From Tenacibaculum holothuriorum (GTDB taxonomy: Bacteria > Bacteroidota > Bacteroidia > Flavobacteriales > Flavobacteriaceae), in the NCBI RefSeq assembly GCF_002120225.1, contig NZ_LAPZ01000001.1, forward strand, positions 496,001 to 560,000: a stretch of 64,000 bases of DNA. The letters are read 5' to 3'. The position numbers and the translations under genes were made by a program. The notes under the pieces are model-generated. The model saw nothing but the letters and a program-made list of their open reading frames with translations. It did no database searches and was not told the DNA's origin. Shown piece by piece: positions 53,823-63,567 of the stretch. How positions within the stretch are numbered: the first letter of the stretch is position 1; every line of letters starts with the position of its first letter.

Positions 53823-56800
53823 CTATTCTAGAATTAATTTGATAGTTTTATTGCCTGATGCTGTTCTTAGTTTAGCAATGTACATAGATTGAGACAACGA
53901 ATTTGGTAGCGTAATTTCTTTTGTGTTTACACTTCTAAATGTTTCTTTAAATATCTCTTTACCTAATAAATCGTATAGCTTTAATGTAGAAGTTTCTCCG
54001 TTGAGTCCTTTAATTGTCAATGTGCGCTTACCAGATACATACATTTGTATGTTTGCATTTGTAAAGTTGTCATCTATCGATAAGGTTTTACTTGTTGTAT
54101 GTAAATAAAACCTACCCACCTCATCTAAATCTGTAGTTGTTTCAATTATATATTCACTACCTTCTTTATCTAAACGAGTAAATGTTTTTGTTTCTTTATC
54201 TTCAAGATATATACGTAAGTTACTAGGAACATTCTTTGCTTGTAATTTAAAAGAAAGTTTTTTATTTGCTTTTGCTATTACTCCTATCGGAACAATCATT
54301 TCTTCAAAATTGCTAGGAGGTAATCCTTGTAAAGCGTATCTCTTACCATTCTCTTCTACTAAACTAGAATATATATCTAGTTGTTTAGATTCCGCACTAA
54401 ATACCTCAGCATCATAACCTATATCTAAACCAGTAGTTGTACCATTAACGTAAATTATGGTAGTAGATTTACTTGTTTTTTTAGATTTCTCATCCTGCTC
54501 AAGTTGTAATATAATTTGAAAACGAGTATCTGAGCTTCTATGAAAAACATTTGTAGTTTGATGACTCATAAAACTCTTAGGAATAGAAATTGTACCTCCG
54601 CCTACATTTGACTTCACAAAAAATCCTTGACCTGGTGCTAAATACGCTGTACTTGTATTTAAATGATTGTAAGGTTGATATTGCGTACCGTCCCACAAAT
54701 ACACTGCTAAATTAGACGATAACACTCCTTGGTTTTCTGTAAGAAAATTACTCACTGCCGCTGCATTACTTATTGGTAAAAAGGCTGGATACGGATTTGC
54801 AATCAAATTCCAACTATTCTTAGTTCCTTCATTAATACTTATGGAAGCATCTGTTGTTTTATAATTTCCAGTAAATGTATAATCTCCTGCTTCTGATCTT
54901 AACATAGAATAGCCTTTTCCACTGATAAAATCACCAGAAGTAGCAAGATTTGCCACCAAAACATAATCCCATCCTACTTGGTCTGAAGGTTTGTTATTGT
55001 TATAAGGTGCAATTCCGTATTTATCTCCTGCAGTGTTTATATCTACCTTATTATCAACATTCTGAACAAATGTTTGTATAGATTGATTTTCTACAGGTGC
55101 TCCTATTAAGTGCCATTTATCACTTACTGCGCGTTTGTAAGTAATAGTACCTAAAACATTTCCTTTAGCTATAAAAGTAGCATCTGAATTTATAGTTAAC
55201 TTATTATTAGTTGTAACATCATCTTCCGCAGTTAAACTCGTTTGAGACTGTAACGCTAAACTAGCATTAGTATCTATAAATAATCCCAATACCTTTTTAG
55301 CACCCGTTGTAATTATAGGCATGTTAGCTGCTCCGTTTGGTATTATAGCGGTTTTTGTTTCTGTTGGTTCGTTATTACTCCAGTTTGAAGCAGTTGACCA
55401 GTTTGTATCAGTACCTTTCCATCTTGTAGTTTCATCTTTATATTCGTAAGCTCCAATATCAATGATTCCTACTTCACGAGTATTTCCAATAAAATCTTTA
55501 GTTTCAGTATTTACAGCGTCATTTCCTATGTTTATCAAAGGTGAAATTACCTGTAAACTAAAATCACTCGCTCCCGAATTAGTAAATCTCGGATTAGTAC
55601 TTTCTAATGAGTTACCATTATTAGTAGTTTTAGCTGTTGTTGGAAAAGCGACATCAAACGAACAGTACGAATAAGTCATATTTCCTGTTCCTCCTCCTAA
55701 TACACTAAACACAGTATTACCGTTATTGGAAGCGAAAATAGTATTAACAGCATCAAAATTTCCATTAAATGCTCGCAAGGCTTCTCCAACGGGTGCTGTA
55801 TTATTCACTACAGTACAGTTTACCAAGTTAGTAGTTCCACCTTCTGCACCAATTGCACCTCCTGAATGTGTTGCTATGTTATTGTGAATTAATGTATTGG
55901 TTAATATAACTTTATTGGTAATAGTTGTTGCAAAGTTAGCTAACCCGATACCACTAACACCGTTGTTATTGCGAATAATACAGTTCGTTATTTGGTTGTT
56001 GTTAGCGTCTCCACTCATATACACACCTGCCCCAAAACGTTCTGCTTGAATGCTTGCATGATCTGCATTTCCATTTTCAATAATAAAACCATCAATAACA
56101 ATATTGCCGTTTTGCAAGTGTACTACTGTACTACTGTTATCGGTAATTACACTTTCAGTACCAATATCACCACTTAAAATAGTTGGATTAGTTGTCCAGT
56201 TTCTATCTACTAAATTAGCTTCTCCTCCTGCAAAGCCTCCATAAATTTTTAGGTTAGTACGTGGTGTAAAGGCTATAGTCCTATTATCTGTAGTCGTAGG
56301 CTTATAAGTACCCTTTGCTACCCATATTTCAGTAATATTGTTACAGGCTTGTGCTTGTGTTAAAGCCTGTTGCAGGGTCTTAAACGCAGTTCCCCAAGTT
56401 TTTCCATCACCATTTACTCCAGCATTAATATTTACATAAAATATTGTACCCAAACCTGAGCATATATTTTCATAAGCCCCAATATCTATTGTTGTATCAA
56501 AAATCCTATCATTACCTGCCAAATCTTTAGTTTTTGTATTTGCAGCATTGCTTCCTTTATCTTTAGCTTGTGAACTATTTTGTAAGCGATAATCTTTATT
56601 ACCTTCATCAATAAACAATGGATTGGTATTGATTAAAACTTCTGCTCCTACTGTAACCACACCACTACCACCTCCTGGAGTTGTTGGTAGGCTATTAGTT
56701 GTTAATACACTATAGGATAAGTTTACATTAGTCCCTTGATGATTATTTATATCTGGATTAGTATTCGCTACATTACCAGAAAAAATAGTATTGGTAATAT

Positions 56801-59800
56801 CTACATTATCAACATTAAAAATATGTATAGCACCTCCTGATGGATTAGGCACTCCAGTAACCGCGCTATTTGATGCAAAAGTACAGTTCGTAATTTTTAA
56901 ATTACTTCCTAATTGTGGTGAAATAGCGCCACCTGCATTGGTTACCTCATTATTATGAAACAAGCAGTTGGTAAAGCTAATATTGGTACCATAAGAAATA
57001 ACAGCACCTCCTACACCATCGGGGGTAGTAGCATTATTTCCTACTGCATTATTATATCTAAAAGTGGTGTTATTTATATTAATGTTATCAGGTCGTGGGG
57101 AAGCATTAATATACATACCTGCTCCTGTACGCCCAGGAAGCACACTACTATCATCAGCAAAAGAATACTCAATAATAAAACCATCTAAAGTAATATTACT
57201 ATTAGTAATGGTAACAATAGTATGAGCATCACCAGCTTCAGCTGTATAATTGTTGTTTAAATCTCCCGATAAAACAGTAGGATAAGTACTCCAATTACGA
57301 TCAGCTAAATTTGTTTCATTTCCTAAAAATCCTCCATAGATTTCCACATTAGCTGGTATATTAAAACTACTGGTTTCTGCTGTTGGTTTGTATATACCTG
57401 TAGCCACCCATATTTTATCTGTAACACAAGGGTTTGTATTTGCCAATGCATCTTGCAATGTATTATAAGCTGTTCCCCAAGTTTTTCCATCACCTCCAGA
57501 AGTAGCATTGTCATCTACATAGATAGTTTTAGCTACAAAAGGTTGTGTTGTAAAGTTAGCAGTTGATAAATCTGTATTCGTTTGGGCATGATCCCAATTA
57601 GAAACATTTTCTAAAAGAGCTGTAGTTACTTCTGCATTTCTATTAGAAACTTTAAACTCAGTTTTATTAGGTGCTGTAGTAGGAAATCCATCAATTACTA
57701 CAGCTTTAGTATAAATATTCTTTGGGTTGTTTACAGAAGGTATATTTCCTCCTTTAGTATATAAAACTCCGTGTACTTGAGTTATACCATTACTTGGATT
57801 ATTATCAGTATCTTGATAAACATAAAATGCCTCTCCTGTTGAGGATACTGAAAAGTTACCTGTTAACGACACAGCCCCACAATTTCCTGATGTACAAGCT
57901 AAACTTAATACATCAGTAGCGGTTTCTTTTACTGTAAACACGGTTCCTTTTGCAACACATGTTGCTGGAGACGTATATGTTATTACGGCTTCAGTACTTG
58001 AAAAAGTAAGTGAGGTATTGTTAAAATCATTGTCTGTAAAATAAAATCTAGTACTAGGCGCTATATCTTCTGTAGCTACAAATGAAAATCCATCTGGTGT
58101 GTCATGATTCAATCCTAAAATAGCAATTGACGATTTAGTGTTATTGATATCATTATTTGTTATTTTTCCTGTTGCGGTATGAGGACTTCCTCCATTATAT
58201 CCCGTCCCTGAACTTAACGTAAGTATGACTTCTTCCTCTGGTTCTAATACAGTATCATTTACAGGAGTAACAGTAAGACTTGCTGAGGATGCTCCATTAG
58301 CAATAACAATACTTCCTGAGGATGCTGAAAAAGTATTAGCATTAGCTACAGTATAATCTGTTGTAAATGCTGCACTACCACTAACATCAAAATTAATAGT
58401 TATATTTGATGTTGCTGGTGTACTTAAGGTAAACGTATAAGTTAAATTAGACGTGTTTAATTCTTCTACTGAACTTGGTGATACAGTGACTGATACTGTA
58501 GGATTACTAGCTCCTTCACTGATAATAATACTGCTAAACGGTGTTGTAGATAAGTCTTGATTTACCTGTGCATGTAACCAGTTTGCAGTATTTTGAAAGT
58601 TGGCTTGATCTACTGTAGTGTTTCTTAATGCAGGATTATACTCTACTCTATTAGGGTTTATTGTAGGAAAATTATCTACAACAACTGCCCCTGTATATAA
58701 TAAGGCGATATTTTCTGAAGTTGCAATAGCCCCACCTGGTCCAGCAATAGCAGAACGACCAGTTACTAATACACTATGAACTTCAGTAACTCCGTTCGTA
58801 TGATTATTATCAGAATCTGTATAAGCGAAAAAACTTTCTCCTTCAGATGATGGTGAAAAACTTCCTGAAATATGATTTATAGCCCCACAAGAACTTCCTG
58901 CACTACAACTAACAACATAAGTATTAGCTGTAGTTTCTTTAACTGCTACGACTTTACCTCTACTTATCCCCCCCGCTGGAACTGTCCATTTTATTACAGC
59001 TTCTGTTCCTGTAAAAGCTAAAGCTGTATTTACAAATGAATTTTCTGTAAAATAAATAACTTGACCTGCGGTTAAATCTTTTAAAACTACAAATGAAAAG
59101 CCTTTAGGCCCTCCAGACTGATGATTCATTCCTGTTACAGCAACTAAAGGTGTAACTGCTAAAGTATCGTCATTAGTAATTTGCCCTACTGCATTACTTG
59201 GACTACCAACATCGTAACCTGTACCAGATGTTGCTGTTAAAACAATACTCTCATTAGCTTCTAAACTTATTTCGTTAATAGGTGTTATAGTTACCGATGC
59301 TGAACTATTTCCATTTGAAATAATTACAGAACCCGAAGTAGTACTAAAAGAATTTGCACCAGACTGTGAATAATCTGATCCAAATACTGCTGTACCACCT
59401 ACACTAAAATTAACTGTAATATTACTTGTTGCTGGAGTATTTAACGAAAAAGTATAGGTTATTGAATTGCCACTATTTTCAGCCACAGGACTTCCTGTAG
59501 CATTTACAGTAAGTACAGGATTAACTCCTGATAAATTTAAATTAGTAAATACTGTAGTTGATAAGGCTTGATGAGCTTGTGCATATACATAATTGTTTAT
59601 ATTTTCTAATTTAGCCTTACTAACATTTGTTCTATCTGCTACAGAAGTTTTATACTCTACTCTGCTAGGTGCAGTAGCAGGAAAACCATGTACTACTATA
59701 GCGTTAGCAAAATCTGGCACAGGATTTTCAATTGCTGGAATATTTCCTCCAGAAACTGATGAAGTACCTGTATATAGTACAGCATATATTTCGGTAATAC

Positions 59801-60215
59801 CATTTGTAGGATTATCATCTGTATCGGTATAAGCATATAATGACTCTCCTGCTGTTGCTATAGAAAAATTACCACTTCCACTTGTCTTTATGGCTGCTCC
59901 TGCTCCTTCGCTTGTAGTTACTGTAAATACGTCTGTAGTAACGCCTGTTTCAGCTACATAAACCACATTTCCTTTACTTATTGCTGATGTTACCGTAAAC
60001 TTGACAACACTTTCGCCTAAATCATTAAATTTATTATTGACGTTATCGTACTCGTTTTCGGTAAAATAGATAACTTCGTTAACCGCTAAATTTTCAGTAG
60101 CTAAAAAAGTAAATCCATCAGGACTTGATACGTGGTTTAGTCCTATAACAGCTACTTTTTGAGCCATTACCGAAGCACTAATACATATAAATAAATATAA
60201 CAGTAGTTTTTTCAT
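53823..60215 (-). CDS. Giant T9SS adhesin: repeated N-domains, Calx-beta, beta-helices
   Basis: 2,130 residues from the ATG at 60215, which opens the signal peptide MKKLLLYLFICISASVMAQ. The upstream ATG at 60257 would add 14 residues and sits inside a hairpin. Three copies of an about 210-residue domain (GLNHVSSPDGFTFLATENLA, GMNHQSGGPKGFSFVVLKDL, GLNHDTPDGFSFVATEDIA) alternate with two Calx-beta domains (SSASLTVTPVNDTVLEPEEE). Two pectate-lyase-like beta-helix domains follow (DGKTWGTAYNTLQDAL and DGKTWGTAFKTLQQAL), then a beta-rich region (about 1,650-2,050) and a C-terminal type A T9SS sorting domain (LKLYDLLGKEIFKETF). It is a large secreted surface protein, probably an adhesin. Confidence 0.9.
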   Translation of the reverse strand: MKKLLLYLFICISASVMAQKVAVIGLNHVSSPDGFTFLATENLAVNEVIYFTENEYDNVNNKFNDLGESVVKFTVTSAISKGNVVYVAETGVTTDVFTVTTSEGAGAAIKTSGSGNFSIATAGESLYAYTDTDDNPTNGITEIYAVLYTGTSSVSGGNIPAIENPVPDFANAIVVHGFPATAPSRVEYKTSVADRTNVSKAKLENINNYVYAQAHQALSTTVFTNLNLSGVNPVLTVNATGSPVAENSGNSITYTFSLNTPATSNITVNFSVGGTAVFGSDYSQSGANSFSTTSGSVIISNGNSSASVTITPINEISLEANESIVLTATSGTGYDVGSPSNAVGQITNDDTLAVTPLVAVTGMNHQSGGPKGFSFVVLKDLTAGQVIYFTENSFVNTALAFTGTEAVIKWTVPAGGISRGKVVAVKETTANTYVVSCSAGSSCGAINHISGSFSPSSEGESFFAYTDSDNNHTNGVTEVHSVLVTGRSAIAGPGGAIATSENIALLYTGAVVVDNFPTINPNRVEYNPALRNTTVDQANFQNTANWLHAQVNQDLSTTPFSSIIISEGASNPTVSVTVSPSSVEELNTSNLTYTFTLSTPATSNITINFDVSGSAAFTTDYTVANANTFSASSGSIVIANGASSASLTVTPVNDTVLEPEEEVILTLSSGTGYNGGSPHTATGKITNNDINNTKSSIAILGLNHDTPDGFSFVATEDIAPSTRFYFTDNDFNNTSLTFSSTEAVITYTSPATCVAKGTVFTVKETATDVLSLACTSGNCGAVSLTGNFSVSSTGEAFYVYQDTDNNPSNGITQVHGVLYTKGGNIPSVNNPKNIYTKAVVIDGFPTTAPNKTEFKVSNRNAEVTTALLENVSNWDHAQTNTDLSTANFTTQPFVAKTIYVDDNATSGGDGKTWGTAYNTLQDALANTNPCVTDKIWVATGIYKPTAETSSFNIPANVEIYGGFLGNETNLADRNWSTYPTVLSGDLNNNYTAEAGDAHTIVTITNSNITLDGFIIEYSFADDSSVLPGRTGAGMYINASPRPDNININNTTFRYNNAVGNNATTPDGVGGAVISYGTNISFTNCLFHNNEVTNAGGAISPQLGSNLKITNCTFASNSAVTGVPNPSGGAIHIFNVDNVDITNTIFSGNVANTNPDINNHQGTNVNLSYSVLTTNSLPTTPGGGSGVVTVGAEVLINTNPLFIDEGNKDYRLQNSSQAKDKGSNAANTKTKDLAGNDRIFDTTIDIGAYENICSGLGTIFYVNINAGVNGDGKTWGTAFKTLQQALTQAQACNNITEIWVAKGTYKPTTTDNRTIAFTPRTNLKIYGGFAGGEANLVDRNWTTNPTILSGDIGTESVITDNSSTVVHLQNGNIVIDGFIIENGNADHASIQAERFGAGVYMSGDANNNQITNCIIRNNNGVSGIGLANFATTITNKVILTNTLIHNNIATHSGGAIGAEGGTTNLVNCTVVNNTAPVGEALRAFNGNFDAVNTIFASNNGNTVFSVLGGGTGNMTYSYCSFDVAFPTTAKTTNNGNSLESTNPRFTNSGASDFSLQVISPLINIGNDAVNTETKDFIGNTREVGIIDIGAYEYKDETTRWKGTDTNWSTASNWSNNEPTETKTAIIPNGAANMPIITTGAKKVLGLFIDTNASLALQSQTSLTAEDDVTTNNKLTINSDATFIAKGNVLGTITYKRAVSDKWHLIGAPVENQSIQTFVQNVDNKVDINTAGDKYGIAPYNNNKPSDQVGWDYVLVANLATSGDFISGKGYSMLRSEAGDYTFTGNYKTTDASISINEGTKNSWNLIANPYPAFLPISNAAAVSNFLTENQGVLSSNLAVYLWDGTQYQPYNHLNTSTAYLAPGQGFFVKSNVGGGTISIPKSFMSHQTTNVFHRSSDTRFQIILQLEQDEKSKKTSKSTTIIYVNGTTTGLDIGYDAEVFSAESKQLDIYSSLVEENGKRYALQGLPPSNFEEMIVPIGVIAKANKKLSFKLQAKNVPSNLRIYLEDKETKTFTRLDKEGSEYIIETTTDLDEVGRFYLHTTSKTLSIDDNFTNANIQMYVSGKRTLTIKGLNGETSTLKLYDLLGKEIFKETFRSVNTKEITLPNSLSQSMYIAKLRTASGNKTIKLILE

Positions 60216-60237
60216 AACTATCAATTTTATAATAATA

Positions 60238-60266
60238 AACCGATAGTCGTTGAACAACTACCGGTT
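60238..60266 (-). promoter_or_regulatory. Intercistronic hairpin before the giant adhesin gene
   Basis: In minus-strand RNA AACCGGTAGTTG pairs with CGACTATCGGTT over 12 bp with two G.U-type wobbles and a five-base loop TTCAA. A T-rich tail follows. It could act as a partial terminator or as an mRNA stabiliser between the collar-protein gene and the adhesin gene. Confidence 0.65.
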
Positions 60267-60276
60267 ATTTTTTCAT

Positions 60277-60798
60277 TTAACTTCTTGAAGGGAATAATCC
60301 TTGTAAAGCAATAATATAATTCAACCCTAAATGAGGATTTCTTATATCTATTGATTTACCTTCTCCAACTGGATTTGGGTTTACAACACCTCCTAAAAAC
60401 GCACCATTTGTTTTATCTTCTGAAAATCCATTTGTTATACTACTAATATTAAGTTTATCTGGAGATGCAGCATCTCCATTACCATTATTAACTGCTATCT
60501 CTACATCATGTGAATGAGGTGGTAAATTAGGTATAGTTAAAGTTACATGTTCACTTCCCCCCTTTTGTCCCTGACTTACAGGAGTTAACCCTGGACCTTG
60601 TCCAACATGAATTGGCAGTCTTCCTCTTAAATCTGGTAATCCGAAGGTAGTTCTACCATCCCCTCCATACATAGTTCCTAAAATTGAAAAAAGAGCTGAA
60701 TTTTGATTTATTGCCAATAATTGTCCGTCACATAGTGCCCAACCTCTTGGTGCAAAATTTCCTGCAAATAATATAATTTGTCCTAAAAATGGTTCCAT
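60277..60798 (-). CDS. Phage-tail-collar domain protein (microcystin-dependent-protein type)
   Basis: 173 residues, no signal peptide. The N-terminus MEPFLGQIILFAGNFAPRGWALCDGQLLAI and the following FSILGTMYGGDGRTTFGLPDLRGRLPIHVGQGPG (given in parts) are the tail-collar fold. The PHSHDVEIAV segment and the C-terminal LGLNYIIALQGLFPS are typical. Stand-alone members are frequent in Bacteroidota and cyanobacteria outside prophages. No other phage gene is seen in the window, so I read it as a cellular accessory of the surface operon, not as a prophage remnant. It starts 14 bases after the preceding gene. Confidence 0.92.
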   Translation of the reverse strand: MEPFLGQIILFAGNFAPRGWALCDGQLLAINQNSALFSILGTMYGGDGRTTFGLPDLRGRLPIHVGQGPGLTPVSQGQKGGSEHVTLTIPNLPPHSHDVEIAVNNGNGDAASPDKLNISSITNGFSEDKTNGAFLGGVVNPNPVGEGKSIDIRNPHLGLNYIIALQGLFPSRS

Positions 60799-60812
60799 AG
60801 TAATTTAGTTTT

Positions 60813-61184
60813 TTAATTAATAGTTAATTCTGGTAAGCTTATCATAATCATTGTTCCATTTTGAGTAGTAAGTGTATAACTTCCTAACTCATCAATGGTA
60901 AGAGTTAACTCTCCCCCTCCTTCGTAACGATAATACCCCTCTACAGTATGAGTTCTTACTAATACTCCCCAATGCTCTTTAGGGTATTCTTCATGTCCTT
61001 TAATTTTAGTTGCAGCTAAATCAATAAAATTAACAACACCCATTCCTGGAACTTTTAAAATAGCATTTCCTAAATTTTCGAAAGTATTTTTCTGTCCTTG
61101 ATATACAGGAGATGCTCCTTTATCTGTTGCAACTTTGATAGTACAATCATGAGTGTAATTGTTTAGGATACTTAGTGTATACAT
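60813..61184 (-). CDS. Unknown 123-residue beta-rich protein, first gene of module B operon
   Basis: No signal peptide or membrane segment. The sequence alternates strands and turns (MYTLSILNNYTHDCTIKVAT, HWGVLVRTHTVEGYYRYEGG, LTLTIDELGSYTLTTQNG) and ends with SLPELTIN, suggesting a small beta-sandwich. I do not recognise the family. It lies 14 bases upstream of the tail-collar gene, so the two may be partners, possibly as capsule- or fibre-like assembly components. Its upstream region carries the AAAATCG repeats. Confidence 0.72.
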   Translation of the reverse strand: MYTLSILNNYTHDCTIKVATDKGASPVYQGQKNTFENLGNAILKVPGMGVVNFIDLAATKIKGHEEYPKEHWGVLVRTHTVEGYYRYEGGGELTLTIDELGSYTLTTQNGTMIMISLPELTIN

Positions 61185-61237
61185 ATTTGTTTGGTTTAAA
61201 TTGGTTTATAAATTTAATTTTCAAATAGCTATAGCAT

Positions 61238-61393
61238 ATGTAAAAAATCGTCAAAAAAGCTTTTTTGTATTTTTAAATACTGATACAAAACTGAAAATAT
61301 GAAGTCGCAAAATCGTGTCAATCGTAATCAAAATCGTGTCAAAACCAGTATTTTGACTATATTGAACAGTGTAATGTAAAAAATCGTCAAAAA
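61238..61393. promoter_or_regulatory. Four AAAATCG(TG)TCAA direct repeats upstream of module B
   Basis: Copies 1 and 4 are an identical 20-mer, ATGTAAAAAATCGTCAAAAA, at 61238-61257 and 61374-61393. Copies 2 and 3, AAAATCGTGTCAA, are at 61309-61321 and 61330-61342, exactly 21 bases apart. An inverted half-site TTTTGAC is at 61351, again 21 bases on. The 284-base gap 61185-61468 lies between divergent genes and holds no reading frame, so a regulator-binding region is the natural reading. Confidence 0.68.
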
Positions 61394-61412
61394 TTAACAT
61401 ATGTTAATTTTT
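61389..61412. promoter_or_regulatory. 24-bp perfect palindrome next to repeat copy 4
   Basis: Core AAATTAACATATGTTAATTT, extended by two more pairs on each side. It abuts the fourth repeat and precedes the -7 box of kinase B by about 27 bases. It could be an operator or a transcript-end hairpin. Confidence 0.6.
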
Positions 61413-61438
61413 ATATCAAATTAAATCTTTGGGTTATC

Positions 61439-61446
61439 TATATTTG
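61439..61446 (+). promoter_or_regulatory. -7 promoter box of kinase B
   Basis: TATATTTG matches TAnnTTTG, 22 bases before the ATG. An unusual Shine-Dalgarno-like AAGGGGA follows, so ribosome binding here may be stronger than the genome norm. Confidence 0.58.
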
Positions 61447-61468
61447 AAAAATTAAGGGGAATATTTAA

Positions 61469-63565
61469 ATGAAGATAAAACACTACTACAATCAGTTTAA
61501 AAATATTGGTATTCACAATAACTTATCTAAACTAGAGCAAAAAAGAATTCGCTTATTAAATATATTTTGTAGTAATTGGTTTGTTATTGAACTCGTATTA
61601 ATGACTGAAGATGCTATTAATAAACCTGATCCTACTTTACAGCTTTTAATACACTCTGGTACTGTAATTGGACTTTTTATTACTGTTTTTCTACAAAAAA
61701 GTAAAAAGTATCAACTGGCTAGAATTCTCTTTTTTTCACTCATTTTATACAGTAATTTTATGTTCTGTAATTTTGCTGAAAGAGGTGGATATATTGAATA
61801 TTTTTATATAGTAGTTCCTGTATTCTTATTATTATTTACCAATAATAAATACTTAATTTATAGCATATTTATAATTTCATATTTACTTTTTGTAATTCCT
61901 ATTAATTATTTTGACATCTATCCAGAAGGCACTTTTGGTTCTCCTGTACTTATTCTTATTCAATTTGTTATTTTTTTCTTTCTAGTACAGTACTTTAAAA
62001 ACGCAAATATTAGAAGTGAAAAAATTCTTGAAAACCAACGAAAACAATTAGAGGAATTAAATGAATTTCAATCTCAGTTTTTTATTAATGTATCTCATGA
62101 AATTAGAACCCCGCTTACGCTAATTAAAGGGGAAATAGACAAACTAAATTTGTTTAAAAATACTTCGTATGCCTACGAGAGTGAAAAAATTAGTGAAGGA
62201 TTAGATAAACAAGTTTCAAAAATTAAAACGATTGTAGATGATGTATTAGATTTAGCAAAAATGAAAGACGCTAATTTTAAAATCAATACAGAAAAAGTAC
62301 TTTTAAATGAATTAATTCATAAACTATATCTTTCTTTTGAGCCTCTTTGCAATCAAAAAGAGATTTGCTTTAAAATTACAAACGCCAATACTGCTGATTA
62401 TTGGATAAAAGCAGATTCTTTATTTTTAGAAAGAGCTATTAACAATATTATTGTAAACGCTATTAAATATACGCCTAAAAAAGGAAATATTACTTTAAAT
62501 TTTAGTAAAAAGAATGATCAAGTTTCTTTAGCTATTACCGATACCGGAATAGGAATTTCTAAAAAAGATATTGATTTAATTTGCAACCGCTTTTACCAAG
62601 CTAACAATGATATTAATAAAGCTGGAGGTAGTGGTATTGGATTAGCTTTTAGTAAAGAAATTATAGAATTACACAAAGGTTCTCTAACTATTGAAAGTGA
62701 TCTAGATAAAGGAAGTACTTTTACACTTACATTTCCGCTAACTAAAGCTTCCGAACATAATTCTAAAGAAGTTAATATTCAACCTACTGAAACTACTATA
62801 GAAATAACAAATCATACAAAAATAACAAATACCAAAGCTTATACTATTCTTATTGTTGATGATAATTATGATATGAGAACTTATTTAAAAGAGTTATTAA
62901 AAAGTTATAACTGTATAGAAGCCGAAAACGGACAAGAAGCTTTAACAATCTTATCAAAAAACTCTATAGACTTTGTTTTAACCGACTATATGATGCCTGT
63001 AATGAACGGGTTAACACTTATAGAGCAAATTAAAAAGAAAGAAATTAATGTTCCTATATTAATGTTAACTGCTCGTACAGATTCTAACAGTAAATTGAAT
63101 GTTTTACGTTTAGGAATTGATGATTATTTAAACAAACCTTTTGAAAAGGAAGAACTTCTTATACGAATAGAAAATGCACTATACAATCATAAAAATAGAA
63201 ATCGCTTTATTACTGATGAAGCTGTTAAAAAAACAGAATTAGAAGTAAATAATCAATGGATAGAAAAAGTAAAAGAATACATTTATAAAGAATGTAGTAA
63301 TACTTCTATGACACAAGAAGATGTAGCTTTACATTTTAATCTTTCTAAGAGTTCATTGCATCGTAAACTTAAAAGTGAAACAGGTTTAACCCCTAATGCA
63401 TTTATTACAGAAGTTAAATTACAAAAAGCACGATTTTTACTAGAACAAAACCCAGCTATATTATTAAAATCTTTGGCTCTAGAAGTTGGATATTTACATA
63501 CCTCATATTTTTCAAAATTGTATGAACAGCGCTTTGGAGTAAAACCTGTAAAATTAGCGAGTTAA
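61469..63565 (+). CDS. Hybrid histidine kinase / response regulator with AraC-type output (module B)
   Basis: 698 residues. The sensor part is a membrane block of about six helices (about residues 28-180) without a large periplasmic domain, followed by a short coiled coil. HisKA has His210 in NVSHEIRTPLTLIKGE. HATPase motifs are NNIIVNAIKYT, ITDTGIGIS and GGSGIGLAFSKEI. The receiver has Asp506 in LTDYMMPVMNG. The C-terminal AraC-type domain (SMTQEDVALHFNLSKSSLHRKLK ... LALEVGYLHTSYFSKLYEQRFG, given in parts) binds DNA. All catalytic residues are present. It faces the module B operon across the AAAATCG repeats. Its stop codon lies 2 bases from that of the convergent AraC-type gene. Confidence 0.93.
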   Translation: MKIKHYYNQFKNIGIHNNLSKLEQKRIRLLNIFCSNWFVIELVLMTEDAINKPDPTLQLLIHSGTVIGLFITVFLQKSKKYQLARILFFSLILYSNFMFCNFAERGGYIEYFYIVVPVFLLLFTNNKYLIYSIFIISYLLFVIPINYFDIYPEGTFGSPVLILIQFVIFFFLVQYFKNANIRSEKILENQRKQLEELNEFQSQFFINVSHEIRTPLTLIKGEIDKLNLFKNTSYAYESEKISEGLDKQVSKIKTIVDDVLDLAKMKDANFKINTEKVLLNELIHKLYLSFEPLCNQKEICFKITNANTADYWIKADSLFLERAINNIIVNAIKYTPKKGNITLNFSKKNDQVSLAITDTGIGISKKDIDLICNRFYQANNDINKAGGSGIGLAFSKEIIELHKGSLTIESDLDKGSTFTLTFPLTKASEHNSKEVNIQPTETTIEITNHTKITNTKAYTILIVDDNYDMRTYLKELLKSYNCIEAENGQEALTILSKNSIDFVLTDYMMPVMNGLTLIEQIKKKEINVPILMLTARTDSNSKLNVLRLGIDDYLNKPFEKEELLIRIENALYNHKNRNRFITDEAVKKTELEVNNQWIEKVKEYIYKECSNTSMTQEDVALHFNLSKSSLHRKLKSETGLTPNAFITEVKLQKARFLLEQNPAILLKSLALEVGYLHTSYFSKLYEQRFGVKPVKLAS

Positions 63566-63567
63566 TA

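Noticed and set aside
60216..60257. Earlier start for the giant adhesin gene
   Set aside because: The extension lies partly in an intercistronic hairpin and would put 14 residues in front of the signal peptide.
60277..60798. Prophage remnant, suggested by the tail-collar domain
   Set aside because: No capsid, terminase, integrase, lysis or other tail gene is present. Stand-alone collar proteins are common in this phylum.
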